Positions 9,795 through 20,392 of a stretch of DNA of 64,000 bases are shown piece after piece; positions within the stretch are counted from its first letter, which is position 1; each line of letters begins with the position of its first letter. The position numbers and the translations under genes are program-made. The stretch lies in the NCBI GenBank assembly GCA_033064195.1, contig JARBJD010000042.1:248001-312000 (forward strand), in the 5' to 3' direction. This stretch comes from Blattamonas nauphoetae (taxonomy: Eukaryota; Preaxostyla; Oxymonadida). Under the pieces are notes generated by a model. It searched no databases. It saw only the letters and a list, made by a program, of their open reading frames with translations, and had not been told where the DNA came from.

Positions 9795-11443
9795 TAGGGC
9801 GGACGGGGTGAGAGGCGGCCACATTCTGGTGGTGAGTCCAAATTCATCCAAAAGTCGTCGGAGGGTCCTGTCACTCCTTCAACATAAATGCTACATTTCG
9901 ACGAGTGGGCAACAGAGCAGGGCAACGCTTCTTTCGTCATGATGGTTTCCCACCCTTTCTCGCAAAAGATGTCCCGACCGCGTCCACCCGTTGAGCTCGC
10001 ATTGAATCGGCACGTCTCGATTGTCACTTTGATCCCAGTCGGGTCTTTCAGTTCTCCAAAAGCAATGCTTCCCCCGTTCGCCTCCATTTTCCTTGATTTC
10101 CTTCCGATGTTCTTGATAAACCACGAAGTTCTGATATTAATTGTTGTGAATGGCCGAATTCCCACAAATGCAACGCCACCGCCAATTCCATTCGACGATT
10201 GGCGAATTATTGTTGTGGCCTCCATGGAGAAGTGATAAACTGATTCTGATTGAAGAAAGATCCCCCCAGCATTCACTCTCGATGACCCAGCGGCAAGACA
10301 CTTATCGAAGACGTTGTTTGTACTGATCATCTGCTCCATTTGGCCAAAAATCGCAATTGACGCTCCATTTCCTCCGCAGTATAGTCGATACAGAAAAGAA
10401 TGATGCATATCAATATATCGGGAATTCCCGATAAAAAGTCCTGCTCCTGAGGTTCGGCTCGAAAATTTGTGAATAAATGTGTCGTCAACTCGGAGGGTAC
10501 CATTTGGACTGTCGAAGAAGATTCCACGGTTGTTTGCATGTTTGTCGTTATATGTCGTAGTGGATGATATATTGCATTCCCAGACACTAAGATCTGGTCC
10601 TGTTACGGTGATACACGCGGGATCTTGCATCACTTTTTTTGTGTTGATGATAACGGCTAACAGATAACTCACAGTTGAGGAAGACGCATCATTTCTTGTC
10701 GTAAGCATCGATGGGGAGTCCAGAAAGGTGCTGTTGAGGCAGGTGAACGAATCGGCCCAGTTTTGGTCAGCAAACACAATTCCTGACGTGGCTCCGCGAC
10801 ACTCGCTGATTGAGCTTTCAGAGATCATCCAATCGTGCGAGGGATGGATGGGTCGCTGGGGGTACGCTGATGACGAGGGGAGTGTCAGATTCGAGGCGAC
10901 GATTTTCTTCGCTGAGAACAAAAGTGTTGAGGACGACGATAGAAGTGGTTCTGATCCAAAAAGAACGAAATCTGAGAAATTGCAATCTGAAAGCGAGACT
11001 GAACTGGAATTGTCCGAGCATTGAACGAGAGTAGAAGGCGTGAACACGTTTCGATGATTCTTCAGCCTCAGTCTGCGAATACGAATTGTTCCCTCTGAAA
11101 TAACGAAAGGAGAAGAGGCACCAAACAGTCCATCAAGGCACAGGTTGGTTACGATTACCCGTGAATGGTTTTGCGCTTCCACGATCGATGGAAACGTTCC
11201 TTCGGCGTGAAGATTCGTATCCAAAAGATCAAAAGTGGAATTTGCCACAAAGAAGAGTGGAAGAAAGGAATTTTGGACGAGTAGTGACGTGTTCATTCCA
11301 TTGAACTGGAAGGTGTCGTCAAAAACAGAGTTGGGAGTAATGAAGTTTGATTGGACTGTGTGGTGTTTGAACATTGTCGAAGTGTGCATCACTGAATAAG
11401 TCAGTGGAAAATATAGATATAAAAACAAGAATGAGTGGATCAT
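9746..11443 (-). CDS. right-handed beta-helix surface protein, ectodomain part
   Basis: The protein starts with a hydrophobic signal sequence (SFLFLYLYFPLTYSVM). Irregular parallel beta-helix repeats follow: short strands separated by turns rich in Ser, Asn and Thr, with many N-glycosylation sequons. Motifs such as GAGLFIGNS, GGGVAFVG and GGSIAFGEL near the C-terminal end are typical of the pectate-lyase-like fold. The last 15 or so residues and the stop lie in the terminal repeat of the element at 8179-9794, so the true C-terminus was replaced; the missing membrane anchor is at 7597-8178. The cell-surface location is inferred from the signal peptide and the anchor. Confidence 0.75.
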   Translation of the reverse strand: MIHSFLFLYLYFPLTYSVMHTSTMFKHHTVQSNFITPNSVFDDTFQFNGMNTSLLVQNSFLPLFFVANSTFDLLDTNLHAEGTFPSIVEAQNHSRVIVTNLCLDGLFGASSPFVISEGTIRIRRLRLKNHRNVFTPSTLVQCSDNSSSVSLSDCNFSDFVLFGSEPLLSSSSTLLFSAKKIVASNLTLPSSSAYPQRPIHPSHDWMISESSISECRGATSGIVFADQNWADSFTCLNSTFLDSPSMLTTRNDASSSTVSYLLAVIINTKKVMQDPACITVTGPDLSVWECNISSTTTYNDKHANNRGIFFDSPNGTLRVDDTFIHKFSSRTSGAGLFIGNSRYIDMHHSFLYRLYCGGNGASIAIFGQMEQMISTNNVFDKCLAAGSSRVNAGGIFLQSESVYHFSMEATTIIRQSSNGIGGGVAFVGIRPFTTINIRTSWFIKNIGRKSRKMEANGGSIAFGELKDPTGIKVTIETCRFNASSTGGRGRDIFCEKGWETIMTKEALPCSVAHSSKCSIYVEGVTGPSDDFWMNLDSPPECGRLSPRPPYRGCINYVPSGFFNIC

Positions 11444-11753
11444 TGGCTTAGAGGATAAGAAAATGGAAATGGAATACTAAACCCATTTTTCTGTGAACCT
11501 GACGGCCAGTGGAGAAGACTCCGAGGAAACATTGCAACACAGGAAGTCAGATCGGGATTTGAGTCACTCCATCCGTCCACTCGGAGATTCGTTCGATCTC
11601 TGACTTTTCTGTCTCATTTCAGCTCCGATTCATCAAATATAACAGAACCACCATTATGTTTTATTCTTCCTTTTGATGTCTGACTCATCTCATTATCTTT
11701 CTTTCATCCATTCTTCAAACCCATAACGAACTTTCTTCTCAGAATCAGTCAGA

Positions 11754-12764
11754 ATGACCGAGATTCCCCTGAAAACAGACACCTCCTCGAGTGCAACACA
11801 CTCTATTGTGTCCTCCCCTCAGTTGTCATTTCCCATGGATTGTTCTCCTTTCCTGAATCGGAACGAAGAAGAACTTGAATCTGAACATGAAAAGGCGGTT
11901 GTTTTTCTGTCTCTTGTTGCCACGCTGAAGTTACAACCTGCATTGGATGACTCTCTGGAAGCTCAAGCAGTTGAACTTCATAAATATATGATTCCCAAGA
12001 CTACAGCTTCCGCCGATGCTTTTCTCAACAGCTTTGGCCGAGCACCTGATGAATCATCGACAAACTTCATACAGTCCATTGGGATACTCATTTCTTCACC
12101 AAGTCAGACAATCACCACAACAGCAATGGGGATTCTTATTTCTCAGATCTTGTCATGTTCGGCTGAAAGAAAACTTCACCTCGTCAAAGCTGATCTGATC
12201 CATCAACTCATCATCATTCTCAATCCACAATCTCTTTCATTCACGGAAGCAGTCGATATCCACATCAACCTCATGAAAACCATCAGGCTATCTCTCAGGC
12301 TCGCAACTCCAGATATTCTCGAAGATCTCGGAATTGAAGATGGTTATGAAGAACAAGCTGTTCACGAGATAGTTTTGAAGCAAGTTCTTGCACCTTCGGA
12401 GAAGTATATTTGCCATTTGTGCATGAATCACTTTTCGATCATCGATCCAGACCTATTCCATAAATTAGTATTTCTTCTTGCTTGGCTCACCAGAATCTGT
12501 CCGTATTATCAACATACAATGGACTTTGTTCTGTCTGTACCAGTCTTCCTCACAATTCCGAGTTGTCTGACATTCTTCGAAGATGATTGGACAATCACTC
12601 GTTTTCAGTATATATTGAACAACTCCCAGCGGGAATGGAACGAACATGGCAGAGATCTGCGACAGATGTGGAAGATGGTGCTTCGAATGTTGAGAATGGA
12701 GGGCTTCAGCGATGTGATGGAGGAAAAGCTGCGAAACGACGAAACCGAAGCCCTCGGAGGATGA
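11754..12764 (+). CDS. helical-repeat protein of a lineage-expanded family (A)
   Basis: This 336-residue single-exon protein is almost entirely alpha-helical by composition, with ARM/HEAT-like helices after a serine/threonine-rich N-terminus of about 35 residues. Its C-terminal block (FQYIL..N, WN, RQMWKMVLRMLRMEGFSDVMEEKLR) aligns with the ends of the proteins at 13.4-13.9 and 53.3-54.4 kb, so the three are one family. No catalytic motif, signal or membrane segment is visible. Such proteins usually act as scaffolds, but no function is assignable. Confidence 0.7.
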   Translation: MTEIPLKTDTSSSATHSIVSSPQLSFPMDCSPFLNRNEEELESEHEKAVVFLSLVATLKLQPALDDSLEAQAVELHKYMIPKTTASADAFLNSFGRAPDESSTNFIQSIGILISSPSQTITTTAMGILISQILSCSAERKLHLVKADLIHQLIIILNPQSLSFTEAVDIHINLMKTIRLSLRLATPDILEDLGIEDGYEEQAVHEIVLKQVLAPSEKYICHLCMNHFSIIDPDLFHKLVFLLAWLTRICPYYQHTMDFVLSVPVFLTIPSCLTFFEDDWTITRFQYILNNSQREWNEHGRDLRQMWKMVLRMLRMEGFSDVMEEKLRNDETEALGG

Positions 12765-13386
12765 ATTGTTATTCGATCGATTGAATGGAGCAACCTGCAG
12801 GGCATGAATCTTTCAGAACAAGAATAGCAACAAGCAAGAAGCAGCGAACACTTCGAATTGTTTCTGACTTTTGTTGGGCAACAAACATTATTTGTGCATG
12901 ATCGTTGTCAGCACTGACATCACCTCATCATTTGCCCGTACGATTCGGATTCTCTCTCACCTGTCTCCCTCGATCGTCGCCACGCTCTCCTTTTCCTTCG
13001 CCACCACTCTCGTCCTGCTCCTTTCTGGAAAGCAATACGTCCATCGATTGTGACGATTGCTGGAAGTTTGTCTCATCATTATCATTCGGTGAGTGTTTTC
13101 GAAAATGGTGCTCTCTTGATGATTGAGTGTTTTCTTGGGTTGGGCTTTCCGAATCGATCTCACGTCTCCCATCGTCCTCGACTTTTCAGAAAAACAGAAG
13201 AGCCAAAATTATGCTTCATCCACCTCAACCGCTCTGCCGTCCCTCCCCCAACCACTCCCTAATCTCTCTCCCCCTCGAAGAAAGATGCGAACAGAAGAAA
13301 TGACTCGAAAAGACAGAACAACGAAGAATCCAATGAGATTGGAGAGATCAGCTTCCTTGACGACTCAGAAAGCTGCTTCCGACCGT
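12765..13386. other. intergenic, no feature seen
   Basis: The short open frames here on both strands lack coding bias and homology to anything in the window. The stretch lies between two members of family A in convergent orientation. Confidence 0.5.
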
Positions 13387-13890
13387 TCAATCCGACAAAG
13401 TCGGAACATTCCCGCCCGACTGATCAATCACCATCGCCCCGAGGAAGAAGTCACTGCGGATGGAGTCGTCGTGATCGCGGCATCGGATGTGCAGCTCGCT
13501 CTCGTCGGAGAGTCCTTCCGAACGCAGCCGCCTCAGAACCTGCTGCCCTCGCTTCTGAACAGCTGGGCACTCCCTCTGCCATGCGATGGCCCCTCCACAA
13601 ATGCCCCGAAGGACGCGGACTGCGAAGAGGTCCACTTCGAAGAACACGAGACAGTCTGTGCATGTCTGAGCAATTTGAGAAGACAGCACGAACTGGGTGA
13701 ACTCTTCCAGGAAAGGCGAGCGTCGGATCACAGATCCCAACAGACACGAGAAATGTTTCAAATCTTCAGAATCGCTGATTCGGCGTCGATTCCTGCAGAC
13801 GAAGGCGAAGAAGGGTTGGATGGGGCGGATGAACTTGTAAATGAACGTCAGCTGGATGGCAGTCGCTGAGATCTGTCTTTCCTGACACAC
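13387..13890 (-). CDS. C-terminal fragment of a family A helical-repeat gene
   Basis: The 167-residue product aligns along its length with the C-terminal half of the 53.3-54.4 kb protein, sharing blocks such as FVLSSQI, QKRGQQVL versus RQRGQTIL, and GGNCP versus GGNVP. The N-terminal half, about 200 residues in the relative, is absent, and no good upstream exon is visible to 14.2 kb. It is GC-richer than its relatives. It is either a decayed partial duplicate or a shortened paralogue. Confidence 0.55.
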   Translation of the reverse strand: MCQERQISATAIQLTFIYKFIRPIQPFFAFVCRNRRRISDSEDLKHFSCLLGSVIRRSPFLEEFTQFVLSSQIAQTCTDCLVFFEVDLFAVRVLRGICGGAIAWQRECPAVQKRGQQVLRRLRSEGLSDESELHIRCRDHDDSIRSDFFLGAMVIDQSGGNVPTLSD

Positions 13891-14205
13891 ATATCGTGTG
13901 GAAGACGGCTGAAAGTTTGAAAACGGATGATAAGTCTTGAGACAATAAATTCAGACGTTTTTCGTGATTTCGTTGAGAGACAATCGAAGATTACTTCTAT
14001 TATCTTTCATTGAGGACAAAGGAGACCATGTCGAGAGGGAACACTCCCTGAAAATGTTGTGCTAAACTAAAATAATTTTTTGTTTTGGGTTGATTTTCGT
14101 TACGAACTCGTGCAAAAATCTTGATCACATCAAATGATAGATACCATACCAGTTCCTGTTGGATGTATGTCCCTTTTCTCAATTTCATTGCCCATTTGAA
14201 TCTCC

Positions 14206-16438
14206 GTGTCCTACCCAGATTCGTTTGTCCGAATTATCAACTCTGGTGGTTTTGGAACGGTTGTGGAAATGATTGAAACGTCGACCAGCATCCACTATGC
14301 AGGCAAGATTGTGCAGTGCTTGACACAGAAACACAAGGACCGCTTCGATCGAGAGGTTGGAAGGTTGAAAACTTTCGAGCATCATCGAATCATCAAACTG
14401 AAGGAAGTGGCGACGATGGGCCACACGAAAGTGATTGTGATGGAACTGGGAGGAAAATCACTTGCGGAGATTGTTCGGGATTTGACGGAAAGGAAAGTTC
14501 GGATGCCTCGCGAAGTGTGTTCGTCAGACGCCTTTTGTTCATGTTCTTATTCGTATTTGTCGATTTTTCTCTTCTTTTTGACTTTTTATGGTTGGTGGGT
14601 TGATGTCTTTAGGAAGTATATCGAGTGATGGAGGATATTACGTCAGCGCTGGATCATGTGCACAACCACCCAAGAGGAAGGACATCGCACGGCGATGTCA
14701 AAATGGAGAACATCCTGATGGACGCAGATGGTCATGCGAAGCTCTGTATGCTTTTTTATCTCCAACATTCTGTTCTTCGTCGAAGGTGATTTTGGGGCAG
14801 CAGAATCTGAAGATGTCACAGCAACTAGTTCGGCGATGACTCAACTGTACGTGTCCCCGGAGCGGATGGATTCAGAAACAGGAAAAGCGACGCGCGAGGC
14901 AGATGTGTGGTCGCTGGGAGTTGTGCTGTATTGGCTGCTGTTCGGAGAGCCGCCGTTCAAAACGAAGAATCCCGTGCAATTGATTCAGGCGATCTCGAAA
15001 TTCAAAACGACTCAGATTGGAAATTCGTGTGGAGAAGAAGAACGAGCACTGCTGATGCGAATGATGGACCCCGTATGCCATCCTTTCCCAATTCTTCATC
15101 CCTCCCTCTCTCTCTCTTCCTTTTTGATGTTGGAGTAGTGTGCCAAGACTCGTGTAACATGTCGTCAGTTGTGTCTCGGAAAGGCGTTCCGCTGTATAGT
15201 GAACACAACAGATGGAGTTTGGATACTGAAAGATGCTGATCAGAGAGAACTGTCCACAAAGTTGGTTGATGTCGAGTCGAGACTTCTGAAAGAAAATGCC
15301 CTCCTCATGTCTGAATTGGCCATGCCAACCGCTTGGGTTGGAACAGAATCTCTCCAAACACTCGACCGAGCAGCTCACAAACTCACTCCGACCACACTCA
15401 CTCACATCTACACAACCTTTCGGGGATTCACTGATTGGACTTGGCTTCCTTCAACATCCACTTTCTGAAAATGCCACACAATCAGTTTGTGGAGCCTATC
15501 CCTTTGGGCTTGGTGGTGAGTTCTGTCTTTGGAATGGAAACCTGTGGAAGGATGGGGAAGATTTAAGGCCAGAAGGAACAAACAAGAAATGCGATCGAAT
15601 TGAACAGACAGCAGCGATTCGCGTGAACATGAGGACGAGAGAAGCTCGACTGTTTGTGGACGACGAGGAACAGCCTGGGATCTTCACAGGCATCCCTTCT
15701 CCTCTCTGCCTCGGAATCTCAACCAAACTCCAGACTGCTCCCATTGAAGTTGTTCATCTTGCTCAAATCGACATCTTGAAGACGGAACAAGGAAGAAAAG
15801 CACTTTCCACGTCAGCTCGAATGAAGACCTTGGAGGAGGAAAAGCTGAGAGCAGAAGAGAAGGTGGAGCGGATGAGAATGATGCTGAGAACAGAATGGAA
15901 TGGAACAACATCTCTCAAATCACTCGACCGAACTGCTCACAGACTCACTGCAACCACTCTCAAACAGATCATCAGACCCGAAGATGTGACAGATTGGAGA
16001 ACAGCATTCACTCTTCCGATCGACGAGGGAGAGTGGGAACTCAAAATCAGAGGAAAGAACATCGATGAGCTTGTGAGTGTGCTCTTCTCTATTCACATCT
16101 TTTCAGTGCTTGGCTTCCTCAACAATCCTCTTCCTGAAGATGCCAAACAAAACATGTGTGGATACTACAGAAATGGGATTGGTGGAACTTTTTGCCTTCC
16201 GAATGGTGCGATGTTGCAAGGGGGAGAATTCAAGCCAGCAGGAACAAACAAGAAGTGGGAGAGAGCTGGACAGACAGCAGCGATTCGCGTGAACATGTCG
16301 ACTCGAGAAGCACGACTGTTTGTGGGCAGGGAGGAACAGCCTGGGATCTTCACAGACATCCCTTCTCCTCTATGCCTTGGAATCTCAACACACAAGCAAA
16401 ATACACAGATTGAAGTGCTTTGGCTAAAACGTATCTGA
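14206..16438 (+). CDS. protein kinase fused to two SPRY-like units
   Basis: The kinase domain is spread over exons 14206-14514, 14613-14745, 14786-15072 and 15139 onward, with introns of 98, 40 and 66 nt. Visible elements are the glycine loop NSGGFGTV, the VAIK-type lysine (YAGKIV), the catalytic loop HGDVKMEN (HGD instead of HRD), DFG split across an intron (KLC/DFG), SPE, and DVWSLGVVLYWLLFGEPPF. It is probably active, Ser/Thr type. After a short coiled coil come two SPRY-like units with a helical linker between them. The first unit lacks about 35 codons between TDW and LGFLQHP, and this also shifts the frame; the kinase frame therefore stops at about 15468 while the SPRY frame continues to 16438. 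A 30-nt intron (16077-16106) lies in the second unit at the place conserved in the 5.2 kb gene. An upstream exon is possible. Confidence 0.72.
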
Positions 16439-16875
16439 GCAACATTCTCCAGTTCTCACTTTACAGTCGCGTTCTTGTTTTGAAATGTCATTTCAGACTC
16501 GATTCTTGGTTGGATTTCGTTTGAATTATGTCACATTGACCAACGGACGACTAGATCCATGTTGATCCGAACCATAAGAAACGAAAACAGAAATTGAGAT
16601 ATTCACTTCGTCTCTTTAGGCATGGGCAGCGGTCGGTCCGACTGGTCGTCGACCGACCGACTGCTTTTCTGGACGATCGATCCCATTTCACGATACTCAA
16701 TACTAAAATGTTGATTAAGATTGCATCAATCTAGGGCGGAGAATTGAAAAGTAGTAATAATAGTGAGTTTGAAGGCAAAAGCAACAACGGAGTGTTGATT
16801 TTAGGCGTAGAAATGGAGAATCGAACTGTTTATTGAAGGATTAGAATAAAAAGACAGATATTGTGAGAAAGGAGA

Positions 16876-18331
16876 TCAACGGACTCGAACGGACAAGTAA
16901 GTGAAGTTGGGACGATAATGGAGGGTGCAAGTGGAAAGTCTTACGTTGGCGAGGAGAGCTATGTGGAGATGCGGGCGAGAGTGACGATTCGGGAGATGCG
17001 GGCGAGAGTGATGATTCGGGAGATGCGGGCGAGAGTGATGATTCGGGAGAAGCGGGCGAGAGTGACGATTGGGGAGAAGCGGGCGAGAGTGACGATTGGG
17101 GAGAAGCGGGCGAGAGTGACGATTGGGGAGAAGCGGGCGAGAGTGATGATTCGGGAGAAGCGGGCGAGAGTGATGATTCGGGAGATGCGGGCGAGAGTGA
17201 TGATTCGGGAGAAGCGGGCGAGAGTGATGATTCGGGAGAGTTGGCTGATGATGTGCTAGGAGGATGTGGTTTTGATTGTCGAATGGTGGGGTGAAGAGGA
17301 GTGCCTCGGTGTGTGGTGTGGACTGGCCAAATTGGTTCGAGAAGACAGACACAGCAGCTGTCGACAGCTCGTTGTTCGTGCTCGCAGTGGAGAGAATGAG
17401 GAAAGTGAGATGAGATGCCCTGATTGAGTTGAACTCGTCGCTGTTTTGTGTCAGATCCATCTTCACGTCTGCAATCGCGTTGAGCAGCACAACCCAATTA
17501 GGAGTCGCTCTCCCAAAGTCCAGACAGCGTGGTTCAGATAGCACTTCTGGCACCACTCGAATAGAATTCACTGCAGTGGAAATGGCGATGTCCAAAATGT
17601 GGCCAGTGTTGTTCTCGATGATGCGTCGGAAGAATTCAGGGTTTGTATTGGCCAATCGGAGGAAGGAGCTGGCAGGGTCGGTGAACGAGCGAGGGGAGAG
17701 GAGGGAGCGGAGAGGGAATGTTGGGTCGAGGAGCGGTTCGCTGAGTTTGGTGACGAGAGGAGACGAAGACTGGCTGAGTGCGGAGATCAGGTTCAGGTGT
17801 CGATCGTGACGGAAGGGAGTGTCGGAGGGAGAGGAGGAGATGTCGACTGATTTGAGAAACGAATCGATGAGGTCGGGAGGGGCTGAAGATGACGATGAAC
17901 AGAGAAAGAGAAGGTGGCTGTGTGTTGGAAGCATTTGGAAAGAGCATTCAAATGACTGTTTTGATTGGCATAAATTTCGGAAGGAGCCTTGATAGTGAGC
18001 ATGGTGATGAAGGCTTGGTTCCTCTCCATCAGATCCTAAAAAACTAGGAATAAAACAGGAAAAGAGGGGGCCATACAGGGTAATTATGTGAGATGTTCAT
18101 GATCCTTCACAATAGATGAAGATCGTGGGACATCCAGTGGCGATCAATTCATTCGCGTGAAAGGGTGAGGGAAAAGGAGGTGAGAGATATGACAGTCGTT
18201 TTACGAACTGCCATACCACAGTCAATGATGGCCCATGTCATTGACAAGCTATTGTTGAGGTTGACAGATAAATCATCGAAAAGGGGACTGAAGAGCTCCA
18301 GAGAGAGATGACACAGAGATTGCGGGGGCAT
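16876..18331 (-). CDS. helical-repeat gene carried inside the hAT-like element
   Basis: Apparent exons are about 18331-18196 (SLELFSPLFDDLSVNL...) and 18031-16876, with an acceptor TTTTTTAG at the second. Near 17.94 kb the reading frame changes once (SKCFQ, then MLPTHSHLL), which is either a frameshift or an unrecognised splice. The main frame is 352 residues of leucine-rich helical sequence resembling the ARM-like proteins of this window. It ends in a low-complexity tail encoded by a 27-bp tandem repeat. It looks like a host gene captured by the transposon, possibly decaying. No enzymatic motif is seen. Confidence 0.45.
16966..17235. repeat. 27-bp minisatellite, 10 copies
   Basis: Ten head-to-tail copies of a 27-nt unit of the form GAGATGCGGGCGAGAGTGAT plus GATTCGG differ at only three or so positions (T/A, T/C and C/G variants). 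Because 27 is a multiple of three, several frames on both strands stay open across it; the minus-strand frame gives LPNHHSRPL repeats. The variants are clustered in blocks (copies 4-6 share one type), as expected from unequal exchange. Confidence 0.9.
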
Positions 18332-19050
18332 ATTAGAGTAAGTTGGGCAAGTTGGACGAGTTGAGGATGGTCTGCTCGATCAAACAGGATCTATTTGAAA
18401 ATCGAAAGAGGAAGTCCCGAGGAGTGTGAGAGAATGAAAATTTCTTCTTCATATGACACAGAAATAATCAATGATGGAGAAACAGACTGATTATTGTATG
18501 TGACTCAAGATCGACGTCCTGGAGAAGAAGAAAGCATGGAATGGCGAAAATAATGAATGAAAAGAGAGAACTTGACTCTCGTGTTGAGATACGGGTGTGC
18601 CAAGACGATGTTGGAGATCTGTTCGTTCACTTCCGATCATGTGGTTCATGCATCCTGAAAAGAGAAAAAATGGAAAAGCGAAACCGTAAGATGATCAGTA
18701 GAAGAGAAATGAGAAATTGTGAAGACTGTTGAGGATCATGTCTCGATCTGACTCGACAGTGGAACAACTGGAATCGCATGTGAGATCATGAGTGAAAACG
18801 AGAAGTAAGTACTGAGAAGAAAAAGAATACCGTTTTGTAATTGTTTGGATTCGTGGAGATGCTGTCAGAACGAAGAGGAGGAGTCGGAGTCGGTCTGACA
18901 GGCCGACTTTTTGTCCGATGTTGGGGAAGGACAGACCGACTCAGGGACTCTTGATCTACGACGTGTTGAACATTAATTTTGAGAAATATGAGATGAACCA
19001 ATTATAGAGTTGTTGTGAATCAAAAATGAGAAAAAGGAAACAATAAAGTG

Positions 19051-19122
19051 ACCCTGGCGGGATTCGATCCTGGGTCCGGGGAGCAAAAAGCTTATGTGCT
19101 ACCACTCGACTAAAGGGCAGTT
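19051..19122 (-). tRNA. tRNA-like sequence, probably a degenerate copy
   Basis: The minus strand shows a D-arm-like TAGTCGAGTGGTAGCAC, then an AGCTTTTTGCT stretch, then a T-arm-like GGATCGAATCCC. The overall length is about right. However, I can pair only about five of seven acceptor positions and three of five T-stem positions, and the anticodon stem is poor. I read it as tRNA-derived rather than functional. Confidence 0.25.
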
Positions 19123-19126
19123 CATA

Positions 19127-20272
19127 GTAGGGGCAGAAAGCCGGACTGGTGCAGAAAGCCGGAATTTTGATAAAAGTACGAATTCTGAAGAAAAATTCGC
19201 AAAACGACTTCACTCTTCTCTCGAAATAACCTTCTATGATATCATGAGTGCTTTTTGATGAATTGAGGACAATAAAAGTGATGATAGTGTTATTTTCCTG
19301 AACAGGAATTTTTGGCAAAATCAACAGTGCGTTGACAGGATCTCCACCAACATCACTGATTGACCAGCGCCCTTCACGTCAACCAATCTTCACGAGGAAA
19401 CAATTCGCTGCAGGGAATGTCGAGCTTCTATAACGGTTTCCAAAAACAGGGTTTCACCACGAATCTCACAAACGTGACGATCATCTTCAGAATTCTTACG
19501 CATCATCGATGATTACCAAAAAATGACAGTGTACACTTGAGAGAGTTCGAGTGCACTTTCCTCAGAGTGGTTGATGAAGATTGTTGTCTGTCCCCTTTGA
19601 ATGAGCACACAACTTTGGTCAGACAGGTGATTCAGAGATATTGGTACGGAATGACTCACAGGGAATCAATTTCAAAACATACACCAACACGTAATATCGA
19701 TCAACATGAATGTGATGGGGAAAGTCATATGTCACAATCTCATGTGAATGATGAGATACTTCGAAAATGTGTCATTCAGAACTGATGCTCACAAATCAGG
19801 GATATCAATTTTATCCGCTTGGAATTTCCCCCAGTGCCTTCGAATCGCACATTGCTGAATATCGAATCATTTGGAGGGGAACAGAAGATGAATTACCGAA
19901 TTGGACAAACTGTCATTCGTCGAGGGTTGGCTCACCACATCATCCAGGATGGAGCATTCTACAGAGGGCCAGACAACACAACCGTCTTTCTTCGTCTCCA
20001 ACAAAACCATCCCCATTGTCTCTACCTTGTTCTCCCATCAGTTGGTCACATAGAGTTCGATGATCTCATCGAACCAATCATTCACCGACACTTAAGTGGT
20101 GTAAGAATAAGTGTCTAATATCTCACACACTATTAGATTTGCCTTCGTTATTCTTTTCAGAAAACGAGAAACTTGAACAATATCTGTGAAATGAGAAAAG
20201 CACGAAAGTTCACAATTGTGGGTTCGCAGACTGAGTCCGGCTTTCCGCACCAGTCCGGCTTTCTGCCCCTAC
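19127..20272. mobile_element. 1.1 kb TA-flanked TIR element nested in the hAT-like element
   Basis: The inverted ends GTAGGGGCAGAAAGCCGGAC...GAAAGCCGGA extend over about 37 nt with one mismatch. TA lies on both sides (19125-19126 and 20273-20274). Inside, a 99-codon open frame on the plus strand (19819-20118) has fair codon structure but no recognisable transposase motif, so the element is probably non-autonomous. Confidence 0.7.
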
Positions 20273-20392
20273 TACAAAAAAGTCGCCGACTGTTTTATTT
20301 TTAGGGACTGGACTCGATGTTCTCAGACCGACCACTGCCCATGCCTACGTCTCTTTCACACTCCCATTCGTATTTCCCAGAATCTATCAGCA

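Larger units (their letters stand above)
16617..20347. mobile_element. 3.7 kb hAT-like TIR element with gene cargo
   Basis: The terminal inverted repeat is TAGGCATGGGCAG, with similarity continuing through GGTCGGTC. It is flanked by a perfect 8-bp direct repeat, CGTCTCTT, at 16609-16616 and 20348-20355. An 8-bp duplication and ends of the form YARNG are known hAT traits. No hAT transposase is recognisable. The interior holds an intron-bearing gene on the minus strand (16876-18331), a 27-bp minisatellite, a tRNA-like sequence and a nested TA-flanked element (19127-20272). Subterminal repeats of GTCGGTC/GACCGAC occur near both ends and near 18.9 kb. Confidence 0.72.

Noticed and set aside
10728-11034. 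Two plus-strand frames of about 75-98 codons
   Set aside because: They lie wholly within the beta-helix gene on the minus strand and show no independent homology.
13123-13869. 248-codon plus-strand open frame
   Set aside because: It overlaps the minus-strand family A fragment at 13387-13890, which has clear homology; the plus frame is its shadow.
19537-20118. Small plus-strand frames in the nested 1.1 kb TIR element as a possible transposase
   Set aside because: No DDE motif or DNA-binding motif, and the longest is 99 codons; more likely cargo or chance.
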